This document shows, piece by piece, positions 1 through 12,602 of a stretch of DNA of 64,000 nt; within the stretch, counting starts at the first letter, position 1, and each line of letters begins with the position of its first letter. The DNA is from Ecdyonurus torrentis (lineage: Eukaryota; Arthropoda; Insecta; Ephemeroptera; Heptageniidae). The notes beneath the pieces were generated by a model. It was not told the DNA's origin. It worked only from the letters and a program-made list of their open reading frames with translations, and did no database searches. The position numbers and the translations under genes were made by a program. Location of the stretch: contig CASGGR010000037.1 in NCBI GenBank assembly GCA_949318235.1, positions 91,063-155,062 of the forward strand, in the 5' to 3' direction.

Positions 1-632
1 GAGTCTTCATCAGTTACAAACGCCAGCGTCTGGCGGTTCCACAAAAACTTCCAATATTTCTTCCTGGGAAGCTTCAATTTCCACCAAAATTTCCAAAAGA
101 GAGAGTTTCCTAAACAAAATATTAAATAAATAATAAATTCTTCTCAGATAGATCAATAAAATTGTATTATGAAATAAAATGTTACAATATACAATGCAAA
201 ATTATTTTTTCATATGGTCTGTAGCGGTAGCACTAGCGGTACATAAATGTACCACCGAAATATAAAGTGAATTATAAATATCATGTTACAAAATATTCTA
301 CAAAATTTGTATTTTAACTTCTTCTTACATTAATATAGTTTAAATATTTAGTAATCAGTTTACATTATTATCTAAATTTGTTTAATTATAAAACAAAATC
401 TTACCTTGAATTCCCAGTCATAGCGTTAAAAAAAAATACACGCTTTTCTTTTTCATTTAATTTGGGTAAAAACCCAAAAATTCTAAAAAAATATAGCACA
501 GCTCCATCTTTTATCATCTAAGGAATCTATTTGAGTTGATGACAAAATATAAAACACATTTAATAAATTTGAAAAAAAAAGGAAAGTACTTTCTTTGGTA
601 CAATACTGTACCGCCAGTACAATAAGGGTTAA
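1..632. other. no gene recognised; possible piggyBac-like terminus at right edge
   Basis: AT-rich DNA with no convincing coding region. At 593-628 the plus strand ends in AATAAGGG followed by TTAA (629-632), with a small palindrome GGTACAATACTGTACC just inside. On the minus strand this reads TTAACCCTTATTG, the form of a piggyBac end (TTAA target, CCC start). The other end would lie left of the window. Only one terminus is seen, so this is a weak call. Confidence 0.3.
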
Positions 633-2592
633 TAAATGACAAAATTTCATTTTTCACCATATGAACATATTAAATATACCTTAGAACATTTTACACGTTG
701 ACATTAACATTTAACACAAATTATGCATATAAATAGCGATAGTGTAACAGGTAAAGTCATATAGTTAGAGGAACATTTTTGAGAGCTCTGATTTAAAAGA
801 TTTATAAGTCTTTTTGCTACATAAATCACAACTTAATTTGTTCCATAGTCTGGTACCTTTGGAAGTAAAAGATTCAACCTTAGAGTTTGGCATTTGCAGA
901 TAGAACTCATGTGATCTAGTATTACGTGAATGTACTGAGCTCATTAATATAAACATACGCTTAAGATAATTAGGTTGAAATGTACGTAATATTTTATAAA
1001 CATAACAAATTAAGTTAAATTCTCTGCGCTCACATATGCGCATCCAGTTTAGTTGCTTATAATAATCAGACACATGATCAAATTGTCTTAAATTAAAAAC
1101 ATAGCGAACACATGCATTGAGAAGCTTATCAAGTTTACCTTCATTTTCACTGTTTACATTACAAAAAACAACATCACAATAATCAAAATGAGGGATCACT
1201 AATGAATTTACAAGCTTAATTCTAGTATTAAGAGGACTATCACGTCTAAATTTGTACAGCTGATTTAACGCACCGTGTACCTTCTGCGAAACAGAGACAA
1301 TCTGCCTGCTCCAAGACAGTGAGTTATCCATAATTATACCCAAATTCTTAACATACTGTGAGAATTCAACTTCTACACCATTTAGTACAGGATTGCTTAT
1401 CTCAATTTCCGCAAGTTTTTTCATCAAATTCTTGGAACCAAAAATTATAGCTTGTGTTTTACTAGCATTAAGCTGTAAACCATGCATAATAGACCATTTA
1501 AAGATTGCGGCAAGATCATTATTAATTTTAGTAATAGCTTCATTAATACTATTAATATTTGCTTTAATATAAATTTGGGTATCATCCGCATACATGTGGC
1601 ATTTACAATGTTTTAAACAGTCAGGTATGTCATAAGCATAAAGGGCAAAAAGTAGCGGAGAAAGTGAACTGCCTTGAGGCAGACTACAAACACTAATAGG
1701 TTCTGATACATTTTTATTATTTCCTAACACTTTTTGACTTCTTTCACTTAAATAAGATTTGAACCAAGCTACACAAGAATCAGAGAAGTTCATGCTTTTT
1801 AATTTAGATAATAAAATTTTAGGGACTACGGAATCAAAAGCTTTAGAGAAATGTAAAAGCAGCAATATAGTGTACTCCTTAGTTTCAAATGCAGTAGTAA
1901 TATCATTTGTTATTTTGAGTAACGCAGTACAACAACTATGTTTTTTCCTAAAACCAGAATGAAATTTATGTATTAAGTTGTTTTCTTCTACATAACAAGT
2001 GACTTGTTCACATACAATTTTTTCCAACGCTTTAGATATAACACACAATAAACTAATAGGACGTACATCACAGATTTCTTTTACTACACTTTTCTTTGGC
2101 AGAGGTATGATTAGAGCTTCTTTACATAAATAAGGAAATACACCATTTTGCAAGGAAAAATTAAAAATGTGTGTAATTGAAGGCAATAAAATATCAATAA
2201 TAGGTTTTAACATTTTGATAGAAATACCATCTACACATTGAGACTCTGAAGCGATAGCTCAAATAGTTTTTTTAATTTTAATTGGCTCGATAAACTTGAA
2301 ATATAGTTTTTCACCTTTATTTAAAATATCTCGATTAGCATAATCATCAGATACCTTGCGTATTTCCTCCTCACTTATGTTAATTTTATTGGTAAAAGTT
2401 TTGTTCAAATCATTGACATCAAAATTAATAGCAGATTCTTTAGATTTTACCAGACCAAGAGATTTTAAATTTTTCCACATAGCTAAAGCATTGGATTTGA
2501 TGGTTAATTTAGAGTGCATAAATTTACGTAAAGAGTTGCGTATCATTTGCTTTACTTTATTTCTAACATTATGAAAATGAAGAAAATCATAC
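633..2592 (-). mobile_element. LINE A, 3' part (Jockey/CR1-like non-LTR retrotransposon)
   Basis: The 3' portion of a minus-strand LINE. Its ORF2 continues at 15201-15756 on the far side of an inserted LTR element; the two parts join at a 4-bp ATAC duplication (2589-2592 and 15197-15200). The 3' UTR runs below 765; its end is unclear because a possible piggyBac end abuts it near 632. The 5' end is lost inside the endonuclease domain. Confidence 0.85.
765..2592 (-). pseudogene. LINE A ORF2, reverse transcriptase and C-terminal part
   Basis: Reverse transcriptase domain of a non-LTR retrotransposon, which in the family copies element RNA at a nicked target. Visible motifs are the region RPISLLCVISKALEKIV, the motif A region LLLLHFSKAFDSV, SLPQGSSLSPLLFALY, the catalytic box MYADDTQIY, and the later region ending in the C-terminal helices. 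In motif A the residue usually Asp (DFSKAFD) is His, which should disable catalysis. One in-frame stop (TGA, 2259-2261) separates the RT from the linker that joins it to the endonuclease. The upstream part is interrupted at 2592 by the LTR element. GC content matches the flanks. This is a dead copy, related to but distinct from the LINE at 32177-33577. Confidence 0.85.
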
Positions 2593-3250
2593 TGTAACCC
2601 GCGCGTCATAATAATCAATTTGATCAATTAATTATAATATAATTCTATAAATTATGTAGAATTAGCCCTCTATATATATTCGCGTACAGATTACAAAGTT
2701 TACCTCTGTATAATTTCACTGCACAAAAAGTGCAGTATTGCATTAATTGTGTGTGGTGCGTGCGAGGCGACGGGAAGAAAGATAGTCTGGGTGTGGAGCT
2801 TGAGGTGTCGCGCTGGCGCCTCAAGCTATAACGCCGCTCTATGCATTGTTCGGCATATAGCGCTAATTTTATCACTTATAATCCACATTCATAATTTTAT
2901 AATAAAATATAGCGTTACTTATGTGAGTTTTTGATTTGAAAAGTTCTCCAATATCATATAAGAAATGCAGAAGAATTAATAACATTATATTGCTAATAAA
3001 CATTATCAATAACAGTTATAATTGATAATCTTTTAGAATAGATTATCAATAAGTTATCACAGAATAATTCATTAATACATCCACCAAAGCTGTACGCTTT
3101 GCGTGAATATTCAGCGACGGCCGAGAGCGACGAGGACGAGTCCGGCGGCAGAGCAGGTTACAGCGGCGGAGCGCCGGAGTGCGAGAAGAAGGTAACTCAG
3201 TAGCGGGGTTCGGGGTTCGGAAAACAACATTCACTACGGCGCAGGCTACA
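2593..3250 (+). repeat. 5' LTR of the gypsy element
   Basis: 658-bp LTR, almost identical to 10599-10650 joined to 14588-15196. It has a GC-rich 3' half (3110-3220), unlike the AT-rich first part. In an intact element it would drive transcription; no TATA box is assigned with confidence. Confidence 0.93.
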
Positions 3251-3532
3251 AATGGTGTTAGAAGAGGGTGAATCGTATCTATGTGACTTTAAGTGAATAA
3301 TTTCGAACCTCCAACGAACATTTTCAATGAACTTTTTGTTTGTGCTACCTACTTTTCCACACTACCTTGGGAAAAGAGAGAAAAGGAACGGACGGAACGC
3401 TATGCAGTTTTTCCTCATCATGAAGATTTCTCTATACAGTGGACATATACGGTAAGCTCATTTCTTTTTATAATTTTAACATAAAATTGCACGGCTAATA
3501 ATAAATTTGATAGCAAATATATCTAGTTAAAA
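3251..3532 (+). promoter_or_regulatory. primer-binding site and leader of the gypsy element
   Basis: Two bases after the LTR the sequence TGGTGTTAGAAGAGGGT (3253-3269) starts with TGG, complementary to a tRNA CCA end, as expected for a minus-strand primer site. It looks most like the leucine-tRNA class, from memory only. The remaining ~260 bp is leader before the gag ATG. Confidence 0.6.
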
Positions 3533-4528
3533 ATGGCTTTCTTTACACATAATGGTAAAGAATATTCTCTCATTGATTTAGTAATAAAAATCGAAGAATT
3601 AGAAAATAAAAATAAATCACAAGACGAAAAAATAGAAGATTTAGAAAATTTAAATAAAAATAAAAAAGAAAAAATTGATCAAATGGAAACTACAACTATT
3701 GCTGAATTAAAAACAAGAGTAACAGTTCTGCAAGAAAATTTACAAACAGCTAAAAATTCAGATAGTTCAAGTACACTTATTCTCATGAATACTATACCAA
3801 AATTTTCAGGAAAAGTTCAGGAAAATATTCATAATTTCTTCCAAAAAATGGAACAAGCCTAAGAATTAGGGGGATGGGATGTAAATAAAACTCTCTTAAT
3901 TGCAAAGCAAATTCTTGATGGGGAAGCGCTGACTTTTGTGAGCAGTGATGTGAAAGCCAAAGAAGTAAAATGTTATAATGAATTTAAAAACATTATGATT
4001 AATCGCTTCAAATGTAAAAATACAACACGTTATTATAGAGAATTATTATCTGTAATTACGATTCAATCGGAGGAATCAATTGAACAATTTGCTGATAGAA
4101 TTAAATCTGTAAATGTAAATACTTATGAATTGACAGATAATAATGATAGAAATGAGGCGGTGAAGTTCGAAGCTGATCAGCATGCGCTAGATAGTTTCCT
4201 GCATGGTCTAGGAGGAACAGTTCTAGGCGACCGCGTGCGTGGAGCATGTCCTGAGTCATTTGATAAGGCAGTATCGACTGCAATTGCATTCAATGAAGCA
4301 ACAAGACGCGCAAAAATTGAAAATCATCAATCTACAAATAATCAATATTTGCCAAATTCAATATTACTTCCACCACTCAATCAAATTGAAACTACTCTAC
4401 GTTCAAATTCGTCATTCAATCGTAATTTCTCACCTTACTACAATGATTATCAGTATCAAAAATTTATTGAAAATCAATATCGATCAGATTTTGCTGAAAT
4501 TCAAAATCCTGAAATAATCAATCATTAA
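3533..4528 (+). pseudogene. gag-like ORF of the gypsy element
   Basis: Starts at ATG 3533 after the leader and runs about 331 codons in one frame with a single in-frame TAA at 3860-3862. The N-terminal ~90 residues are rich in K, E and N with heptad spacing, suggesting a coiled coil. The rest resembles the alpha-helical capsid region of gypsy Gag (retrotransposon gag pattern with RFKCKNTTRYYRELL and SIEQFADRIKSV). No CCHC zinc knuckle is visible. Gag would form the particle that packages element RNA. Assignment rests on position and general pattern rather than a diagnostic motif. Confidence 0.75.
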
Positions 4529-5048
4529 TATTTCACTGAATTTTCTAATCGCAAGAAACGTCGATATCATCAAAATTCAGATAATAATTAATATAACTTC
4601 AACTCTCAAAATTCATGCAATAATATCGATAATAATCAATCAGCTGGTTATTATGACTTCGATCAACATCAGTTCAATAGCTTTGATCAGTATAGGGAAA
4701 ATGCGCAAGATATCACCCCTTGCAAGAAACCACGTGATTTACAACCCCCTGAATATTATTGTGAAAATTCAAAGCCTGAATATTATTGTGAAAATTCACA
4801 ACAAGAATATTATTGCTAAATTTCGCAACAAGAAAATTCTCATACTTCTAATCCGAGCGATTCGCAACAAGAATTCTCTCGCTTGCAAGACGTGGAGCCA
4901 AATTTTCTCCACGGCGCCCCACACGGCCATGGGTTGCGCCAACCCCTAAATTAGAGCAAAAATTTGTTCCAATTAGTAATAAAAACGTATATAATGTAAA
5001 TAATCAATGCAATTTAATTTTAGAATGTAAAATAAATAATAATAATAT
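4529..5048 (+). pseudogene. gag-pol junction region with EYYC repeats
   Basis: Degenerate coding DNA between gag and protease. It contains a short tandem peptide repeat (PEYYCENS, EYYCENSQQ, EYYC) at about 4748-4820 and a Q/N/S-rich stretch, then stops. It may be the C-terminal part of Gag, where a nucleocapsid would sit, but it has no recognisable knuckle. Confidence 0.5.
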
Positions 5049-6438
5049 GTGATTTTTAATCGATACAGCAGCTGAAACTTCTGTAATATGGAATACTGTA
5101 GATACTAGTAACTTAATGAAAAATAAATTTCAAATATTTGGTTTGAGGAACCAAAAAGTAAATTCATATGGCTGCAAGAACGTGAAGATGAACATTGACC
5201 ATAATAATTATAAAATTGAGATGCACGTTGTTAAGCAAGAGTGTTTCAATTATGATGGTTTGTTAGGAATTGATTTTTTGCGTAAATACAGGGGCGTGAT
5301 TAACATCGGTAAAAATGAGATTACACTACATGGACATACATTTCCATTAGTATCAAGTTACACCGATGATTCAAATTATGCTGAGGTTAAGCATTTGGGA
5401 CGCCAATTGCCTACTCCACCTCGGTATACTCCACTTAAAACTACAGCACCCCTTAAAATTTCTCCAGGGAACGCAAAAATAAATTTATTTCAAGTTTCTC
5501 ATAAACAAGCATTAGAATTTAGAAATAATTTCTTTGTCGTAGAGCCACTTGAAGTTAATCAGCCTCTCGATGAAAAAAGAATTTATATTGCACGTACTAT
5601 ATCACAATTAATTAAACAAGAATGTAAATCACATCATTGTACAAAAAATTGCATACAATGCAAATATTTTGTGCCCGTGCAAATGTCTAATTTCAATACT
5701 TTTGATATTACAATAATTAAAGGTACGCTTATTGCTCGCATAATCGCAGTAACTGAAGATGATATTATGAGTGCGGATTGTCTCACGGCCGAAAGCAATA
5801 CGGAGAATGCAACTCGACACGTTCACAACATACACTCAGAAAATGTAGACTACGAAGAAGAGTTAGAAATTAATGAAGAAATATTAAATGAAAAATTACA
5901 ACATTTACCACCTGAATTTAGAGAAGAATTTAAAGCTATGATATTAGATGATTTCCGTGATATATTCATAGAAAAGAAAATTAGAGAAGGTACTTATCTA
6001 GTAGAACATAATATTCGTTTAACTGAAGATAAGATAGTTAGAACAAAACCATATAAAATAAGTATGGCACTGCAAGATTATGCTGATATTTCTCTAGGCG
6101 CTCAACTAGATTCAAGAACTATAAGAAAATCAACTAGTCCATATAATAGTGGCATAGTTTTAGTCAGGAAGAAAACACCTGATGGTACTATTCAATATAG
6201 AGTAACTTTGGACCTGAGAAAAATCAATACCTTAACTGAAGCTGAGCCCTATGCATTCTTAAATATTCAAGACTCATTATCTAATCTATCAAAATGTAAA
6301 TATTTTAAACTCTTGATCTTAAAGACTCATTTTACAATATACCACTTGCTGAAAATAGTAAAAAATACACTGCTTTTACTGTACCTTCAGGTAAATATGC
6401 AGGTACATACGAGTATAATTTTATGCCGCAAGGTTTAA
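5049..6438 (+). pseudogene. pol: retropepsin-like protease and N-terminal half of RT
   Basis: Protease: FLIDTAAETSVI at 5052-5087 matches the retropepsin active-site loop (Asp-Thr, with Ala replacing the usual Gly), preceded by an in-frame TGA at 5050. The paired motif is GLLGIDFLRKY near 5263-5295. The RT domain starts around 6000 with the gypsy-like sequence SPYNSGIVLVRKKTPDG and RVTLDLRKIN. At about 6308 the reading frame shifts, so motif A (LDLK) and what follows lie in another frame. In the family the protease cleaves Gag-Pol and the RT copies the RNA to DNA. Broken by at least one stop and one frameshift. Confidence 0.85.
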
Positions 6439-6897
6439 AAAATGCTTCAGCTAGTATGCAGCGATTTTTAGATGGATTACTTCATAATTTATCGCCTCTA
6501 ATAGTACTATGTTACAAAGATGATCTATGTGTATTTTCTAATACAATAGAAGAAAATATTGCTAGAACTCGTCAAGTTTTAGAACGACTACAATATGGCA
6601 ACGTCACAGTAAACTTGAAAAAATGTCAATTTGCAGTGCAAAAAATTATTTTCCTAGGCTACACGATAGAAAATAATACAATATCAGCAGATCCTAGACT
6701 TGTACAAAAAATTCAAGATTTCAAAATACCACACGATATTCGTGATGTAATGGCTTGGAATGGACTTTCAGGTTATTATAGAATATTAATTAAAAATTAT
6801 GCTGAAATAAATAGACCAATATCAGATTCGTTAAAAAATCATAAAAATAATTTGAAGAAAAATGTAAATTTCACTCAAGAATGCATAGATGCATTTT
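6423..6897 (+). pseudogene. pol: RT palm, catalytic YxDD region
   Basis: Continuation of RT after the frameshift. MPQGLKNASASMQRFLD is the conserved motif B of gypsy RT, and CYKDDLCVFS is the catalytic box with Lys in the variable position (usually a hydrophobic residue). The thumb region FLGYTIENNTISADP follows. A stop (TGA, 6897-6899) separates it from the RNase H domain in the same frame. Confidence 0.85.
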
Positions 6898-6899
6898 GA

Positions 6900-7412
6900 A
6901 AAATTAAAAACATTATGACGTCATCACCTGTACTAGCTATACCAGATCAGAGAAAAGAATTTCGACTTTGTGTTGATACGAGTAGCTGGGCCAGCGGCGC
7001 AGTCCTAGAACAGCTAGGTGAAGATGGAATTTATCATCCTTGTGCTTATGCATCCCGCAAACTTGCACCTAGAGAACAAGCTGAATCAGCTGCAATTCGT
7101 GAAATGATAGGTTTTTGCTGGAGTTTAAAACACTTTAAATATTATTTGTATGGTCAACCACATTTTACAGTAGTCGTAGATAACGCTGCATTAAAATATC
7201 TATTAACTATGAAAAATCCAAACAGTAAATTATTTCGTATGGCACTTGAAATTTTAGATTATTCTTTCAGTGTAGTACATCGTGCAGGATTATCACATGG
7301 TAATGCCGATTCATTAAGTAGATTTGTAAATGTAGTAAAAGTATTTGATTTGGATGAATTGCAACGTCATCAACAACGTGATCCAGAATGTAAAATGTTA
7401 AGTAAAAAATAA
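6900..7412 (+). pseudogene. pol: RNase H domain
   Basis: Gypsy-type RNase H, which degrades the RNA strand during reverse transcription. Visible motifs are SSPVLAIPD, CVDTSSWASGAVL (first catalytic Asp), YASRKL followed by an E-containing helix, VVVDNAALKYLL (third catalytic Asp), and HRAGLSHGNADSLSR at the end. Frame is open from 6915 to the stop at 7410. The domain itself looks intact; its connection to RT is not. Confidence 0.88.
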
Positions 7413-8716
7413 ATTTTTTTAAACATGATGGCATATTATTTTACCAGTAAGGTAATGGTCCCAGAGCTGTACTTCCAAAATCATTGCGTAACATTGTATG
7501 AGATCAAGAACATGACTCAATTTTATCTGCACACTGTGGTAAACAAGTTACACACAAGAAAATAGCATCTCAATATTATTGGCCCAATAGAAGAAGAGAC
7601 GTAGAAATGCCACAACCTTGTGAAGCATTTGAATTTGTAGGTATAGATATTACTCAACTACCAGCTACTAGTGAATTTCAAAATATTCTAACAATTGTTG
7701 ATTTTTTCAGTCGTTTTCTTGTCATGATACCCATGCCAGACCAAACTGCACAAACTGTAGCACGTAATTTCGTGAAACATTTTGCTCTTGTATATAATTG
7801 TCCTAAATATCTTTATTCAGACTTAGGCAGACAGTTTCAAAGTGAATTATTCTCTGAAATGTGTAAATTACTTGATATTACAAAACTCAGAACCACCCCT
7901 AAACACCCAGCTTCTAATGGAATAAAGCATAAAGTGCATAAAGACATTAAAAAAATGCTATCACATTATGTAAATAAATATCAAAAGAAATGGCCTGAAT
8001 TTTTGCAATATGTTGTTTGTGTACATAATACAAAACCGCATCATAGTTTAAACAAATATTCCCCATATGAAGTTGTCTATGGTAAGAAAATGCGTACTCC
8101 ATTTAGATTAATTCAAGATGAACTGCCTGAAATTAACAATGAAGATGTTCAAAATCTAGCTGAAAAACTAAAATTAATATTTTAAGAAGTTTATGAAAAT
8201 AATCACAAATCTTTCCTGAAATATGCTAAAGCTCATAATAAAAAAAGTAGAGAGGTAACTTTTAAAGTTGATTACATGGTATGGCTGCACGACGACTCAG
8301 TGAAGAAAGGAGAATCTCCAAAACTCGCTGCTAAATTCAAAGGACCATTTCCTATAACAAGAATTTTGTCACCTGTAAACTCAGAAATACAACTGCCAAA
8401 TAGATTAGTAGTCGTGCATAATAATAGGTTGAAGTTGTTTAAAAAAAGAGCCACTACTGCCGTGTCTGTCTCTTGTTCACAGGTTCCAGCATCAGATGAA
8501 CCGCACGATGATACAAGAAACAACCCACAACCCTCGACAAGCAAGCATGATAACCCACGTCAACGAGTGACACGTGACACCCCAAGTTTGGATGAGTCCG
8601 AGCACGAGGAAAATGACAATAACAGTGTTGTGATTGAGGAAGAACTACCCCTAAGATCCGGTGCGAGAGCCACACGAGGAAGGACAGTGCAAGGTTTTTA
8701 TAGTAAATTCATGTAA
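7413..8716 (+). pseudogene. pol: integrase core and chromodomain-less C-terminus
   Basis: The N-terminal zinc-binding part is broken by stops before 7607. From 7607 the core shows FVGIDITQL (first Asp) and LYSDLGRQFQ (second Asp). The third acidic residue, normally Glu a few residues after NG, is absent: the sequence reads SNGIKHKVHK, with His in its place. A stop at 8183 precedes the C-terminal domain (8276-8440), which has the PKLAAKFKGPFPI type motif common in gypsy integrases. A hydrophilic tail runs to 8716. Integrase would join the cDNA to the host chromosome; this copy should be inactive. Confidence 0.86.
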
Positions 8717-10584
8717 TTTCGTGATTTACAAACTTAAAAATCAAAACACAATTAATTATATAATTTCAAACTAAAAGTTATCATTTTTCTATAGAAAATA
8801 AATTTTCTTGCAAAAGATAACTAAAATACTAACTAAATCATCAGTTAGAAATAAAATATCAAAAAATATTATATACCGTAAAAACTATAATTACTTAAAA
8901 ATTATAAATATAATAATAATATAGTAATAATTATCATCAAATAAACTATATATAAAAACTTAAAATTATATAAAACATTAAGACAATACTTTAATTTAAA
9001 ATTAAACAGTTAGTTTGCACTAAAACTACAAAAAAAAAAGTAACATTTAAAGTTTCAATAAGTAAAAGTTAGTATAATTAATCTATCAAAATAACTTGTA
9101 TTTTTAAATACCATATTTTAAATATCATATTTTAACTAAAAACTGCAATAATTTAATTACACTTAAAAAAAAAAATCCGATTTTACACTGAAAAAATGCA
9201 AAGTGTAAAAAATTAATATTTACAATAATAATATAGTAAAAAAAAAAATTAAGTTTATCTTTAATTAATAATAATTTTATAACTAATGTTTAAATAAAAA
9301 ATATTTTATGTTGTTTCAAATTCATATGCTTAAAATTTTATATTATAATAACTAAAAAGTTAAGTATCAGTAAAATAATAATATCTAATAAAAATAATTA
9401 CTTAAATAATAATAGTTCTAAATCTCATAAAAAAATATACATAATTTTCTTATAACATCAAGATATATGCCAAAAATTGTATGTAACAAATAATTAATTA
9501 TTTAAATCTAAATAATAACTGCAATAAAAAAAATGCACGATGTCAAGTTTAATTTGCATGAAGTATCAATTATTAAACGAAAAATTTACAATAATTTCTA
9601 TTTATGTAATATTACTAAATGTAAAATCATAAAAATTTATGAAAAACTTAACACATAAACCATATAAGGGCAATACTTTATGTTATAATATACAACAAAT
9701 TTTATTCTCTAAATAAAATTCAATTTAATGTTATGTCATACGTTGAAACACTGAATGAAAATTATCATGCCAAGCATATTATTGCATTATTGCTAATCAA
9801 TAATATCAATAATAATAATAATAAAACAATAAAAAAAAATGTTTTAAATCTTATAATAAATATATAATAATCATTCAATATTTTAGTTCATCCTGCAACT
9901 TGCTAAAAATTAATAAAAACCATTGAAAATTAACAAATTTCTAAGTAAAAAAAAACAAAAAAACTTATAATATTATAATGTTAAAACCCTATTTTTAAAT
10001 CTATTTTTGTATTTAACTATAAAACATTTTAAGACAAATTGTAATTTTTAAGTATAAATCATATATCTATATTTTGCCGTAATTTTAACAGTAAAAATAA
10101 TCGTAATAAAAAGAAATAATATAGAAAAAATGTGTAATATACAATATTTTGTATTACTTATATAACAAAAATTTCATTCTGTTATGTTATATCAATAATA
10201 ATATTCAATGAATATGATTTAAAAATAATTCATAACAATATTAATTTTGAATAATAATTTTACCTAAAAATAGCAATAATTATAAAATTCGTTTTAATTT
10301 TATTTACTGAATTTCTCATGTATAAAAAGTTCTGCATTATAAAAAGTAAGAAAAGAAAAAATTCTCAGTAAATTTTCATATGCTAAATAAGCTACATAAA
10401 CGGATGAAACTTTCCTATAATTTTGCTTACGAGTAAATTCTCATATATTTTTAAAATGTATGTATTATGTCATGTCAGACTTTGCTTTTCTTCGCTTCCA
10501 CGCAACAAAACACCACATTTTATAATGCAAAGATGCATAATAACTCGGCTGCTTAGTAATCATTCTTGGGGGCAAGAATTTTCC
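8717..10584. other. AT-rich 3' region of the gypsy element, no ORF
   Basis: About 1.9 kb of extremely AT-rich DNA between integrase and the polypurine tract, full of stops on both strands. It could be a decayed third ORF (env position) or a long 3' UTR. I see no coding signal or internal repeat that decides between these. Confidence 0.7.
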
Positions 10585-10598
10585 GAAAAGGGGGGTGA
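10585..10598 (+). promoter_or_regulatory. polypurine tract
   Basis: GAAAAGGGGGGTGA lies directly before the 3' LTR start TGTAACCC. Its position and composition fit the plus-strand primer of an LTR retrotransposon. Confidence 0.88.
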
Positions 10599-10650
10599 TG
10601 TAACCCGCGCGTCATAATAATCAATTTGATCAAATAATTATAATATAATA
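10599..10650 (+). repeat. 3' LTR, left piece
   Basis: Matches the first ~50 bp of the 5' LTR (2593 onward) and stops at a TA, where the foldback element is inserted. The remainder of the LTR resumes at 14588. Confidence 0.92.
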
Positions 10651-11669
10651 GACCTTTCCCAAAAGTCGCTTTTTAGAAAAGTAAACAAACTTTTACCCCT
10701 AAATTTGGCGGCCATCTTGATTTGGGTGCAAAAATGTAAACAAAGGGTAATTTGACATGTAAACAAATGGGCGATTAAGGCACTTTTTAAGATCAAATTT
10801 TAATTATTTCTAGTAAAATATTGCAAAATTTAACTGCGCTAAAACATTTTGCCATATCTTGTTTTGAATCGAGTAAGATGTCACAAAAAAGTGGTTTGAA
10901 TTAAAAAATTTTTCCCGCCTGAAACAAAAGCCATATGAAATTCCGGTGGGCGGAGTTATCACAGTAAAAATCAACATTTTTGCAATCGGGACGTGAATTT
11001 ATGTTATAAAATTAAAGTTAAACATATTGTGAAGTCGCTATCACTTTTTACTGCAAGTAAATGTGTAAAATAGTACTATAAATATGTGATTTACGGCAAG
11101 TACCTCGGTTTTCTGCAACAGTGATTCAAAAATAAACAAACTCGCTGCTGCAGAAAAATCGTCTTTGATTCACCTGTGATCTACAAATACGGGAAGTATT
11201 TACATTTTACGTAGAGAAATGTTATAAAAAAGGACTATTACTTTGTGTGCTCTTTTGTATTTTCAGATGCAGTGATTTTGCTAGGCGTAGCAGCTAGATA
11301 AGCACTCCGTCATAGAAAAATTGAAGTGTAAACAATGAATATACTAAGGTAAATGAATGAGAGGTTATTTGGTATTTTTTGGTTTTCTGTCACTTGGTGT
11401 GTCTCTATCAAAATCACACAGCATAAGTGCATACAGTATATATTATGTACATACGCAAGATGATTATTTTAACTTGTCTATATTCATTGGTAAAGAATAT
11501 ACGGCGTACACACACCAAACAAAATCGAGTTTTACGTACTGTACAGTACTGTATGTATGCATTTGCATGTACTGTACGTATGTATGTACTCAATGTATTG
11601 TATATGTATGTATGCACTTAGTTAGTTCAGTTAGCATTATGTAATGTGAGCCATCTCTAGCTGTATGTA

Positions 11670-11789
11670 CAGCTCTGGCCAAAAGTTCCCGAACGGGGCA
11701 GCGGCAGCCGCTGCGTTTTCTCATAAAGATAGCATTGTGTGGTTGCAGGTTGCCTATGCAAATCGTTTGGGAACTTTTGGCTAGAGCTG
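11670..11789. mobile_element. 120-bp MITE copy 1 (CAGCTCTGGCC family)
   Basis: Terminal inverted repeats CAGCTCTGGCCAAAAGTT and AACTTTTGGCTAGAGCTG, flanked by TA (11668-11669, 11790-11791). Tc1/mariner-type target and ends; no coding capacity. It lies within the left arm of the foldback. Confidence 0.88.
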
Positions 11790-12028
11790 TACATATGTAT
11801 GTACTACATACATAAATACATACATACATACATGCATAGAACTCGAGGTCTACAGAGATATAAATTTATGTTAAGTTTGAAAGGAAATAATGATAGAATA
11901 ATTCAGCGCTGGTTTTAGAATAAAGTTAAAAGCGCCCCCTAGTTTGGTGACAATCTTTCCTAGCAAACAGATTATAAACATAGTGGATAGCTTGTGTCAA
12001 ATCTCTCTCTCTCTCTCTCTCTCTCTTA

Positions 12029-12170
12029 GTACTGTAATGTACAGCAAAAAACAGTACAAAGCAATCAAATGTAATATATTTATTACAGCACGGTAAGTAA
12101 CTTTACCGTGCTGTTATATACTACACACGTAATGTACTACTGTACTGTGCTTTGCTGTACATTACTGTAT
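12029..12170. repeat. hairpin in the foldback centre
   Basis: Self-complementary stretch: AGTACTGTAATGTACAGCAAA on the left pairs with a matching sequence ending near 12167. Its tip holds a second hairpin, ACAGCACGGTAA paired with TTACCGTGCTGT (12085-12116). A (CT)n run precedes it (12002-12027). Confidence 0.75.
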
Positions 12171-12267
12171 TGCCATGTACAGTAAAGTACGTACCATACA
12201 GTACTCAGATTACTCAGCCTCAGATATTGGTCTGCAGTTACTTAGAATTATTATGTTACAGTCTGCT

Positions 12268-12407
12268 GAAGTTCAGGACCATCGTCTCCTCCTGCGGGTA
12301 CTGAAGTCAGGAAAAAAAAAGTTGACTAGTCTTAAGTGTGCTTCTGCTACTGAAGTTCAGGATCATCGTCTCCCCCTGGTTTTACTGAAGTCAGTTCTAC
12401 AGGCAAA
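12268..12407 (+). repeat. imperfect tandem duplication
   Basis: Two copies of a unit containing GAAGTTCAGGACCATCGTCT and CTGAAGTCAG, about 84 bp apart (near 12268-12311 and 12352-12393). No function assigned. Confidence 0.7.
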
Positions 12408-12602
12408 AAAAAAGTACATTACAGTATAATGTAGTGTAAGGTAAGTATACAGGACTGTGATGAGATATTTTACCATTTAAATCCAGAGCGTGTTTTTCCC
12501 ATAAAAACAACATTGCAAATTTAGCCAAGTTTTTGAATGGTGAAAATTCTTATCAAGGTCATGTGTACATTACTGTACAATATGACACAGCACATTAATG
12601 TA

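Noticed and set aside
2645..3234. ORFs inside the 5' LTR (and copies at 14592-15240)
   Set aside because: LTR sequence, present twice; no known LTR-encoded protein.
11357..11644. 95-codon ORF also present inverted at 13593-13880
   Set aside because: Identical because it lies in both foldback arms; AT-rich with repeated YVCTY words and no domain.
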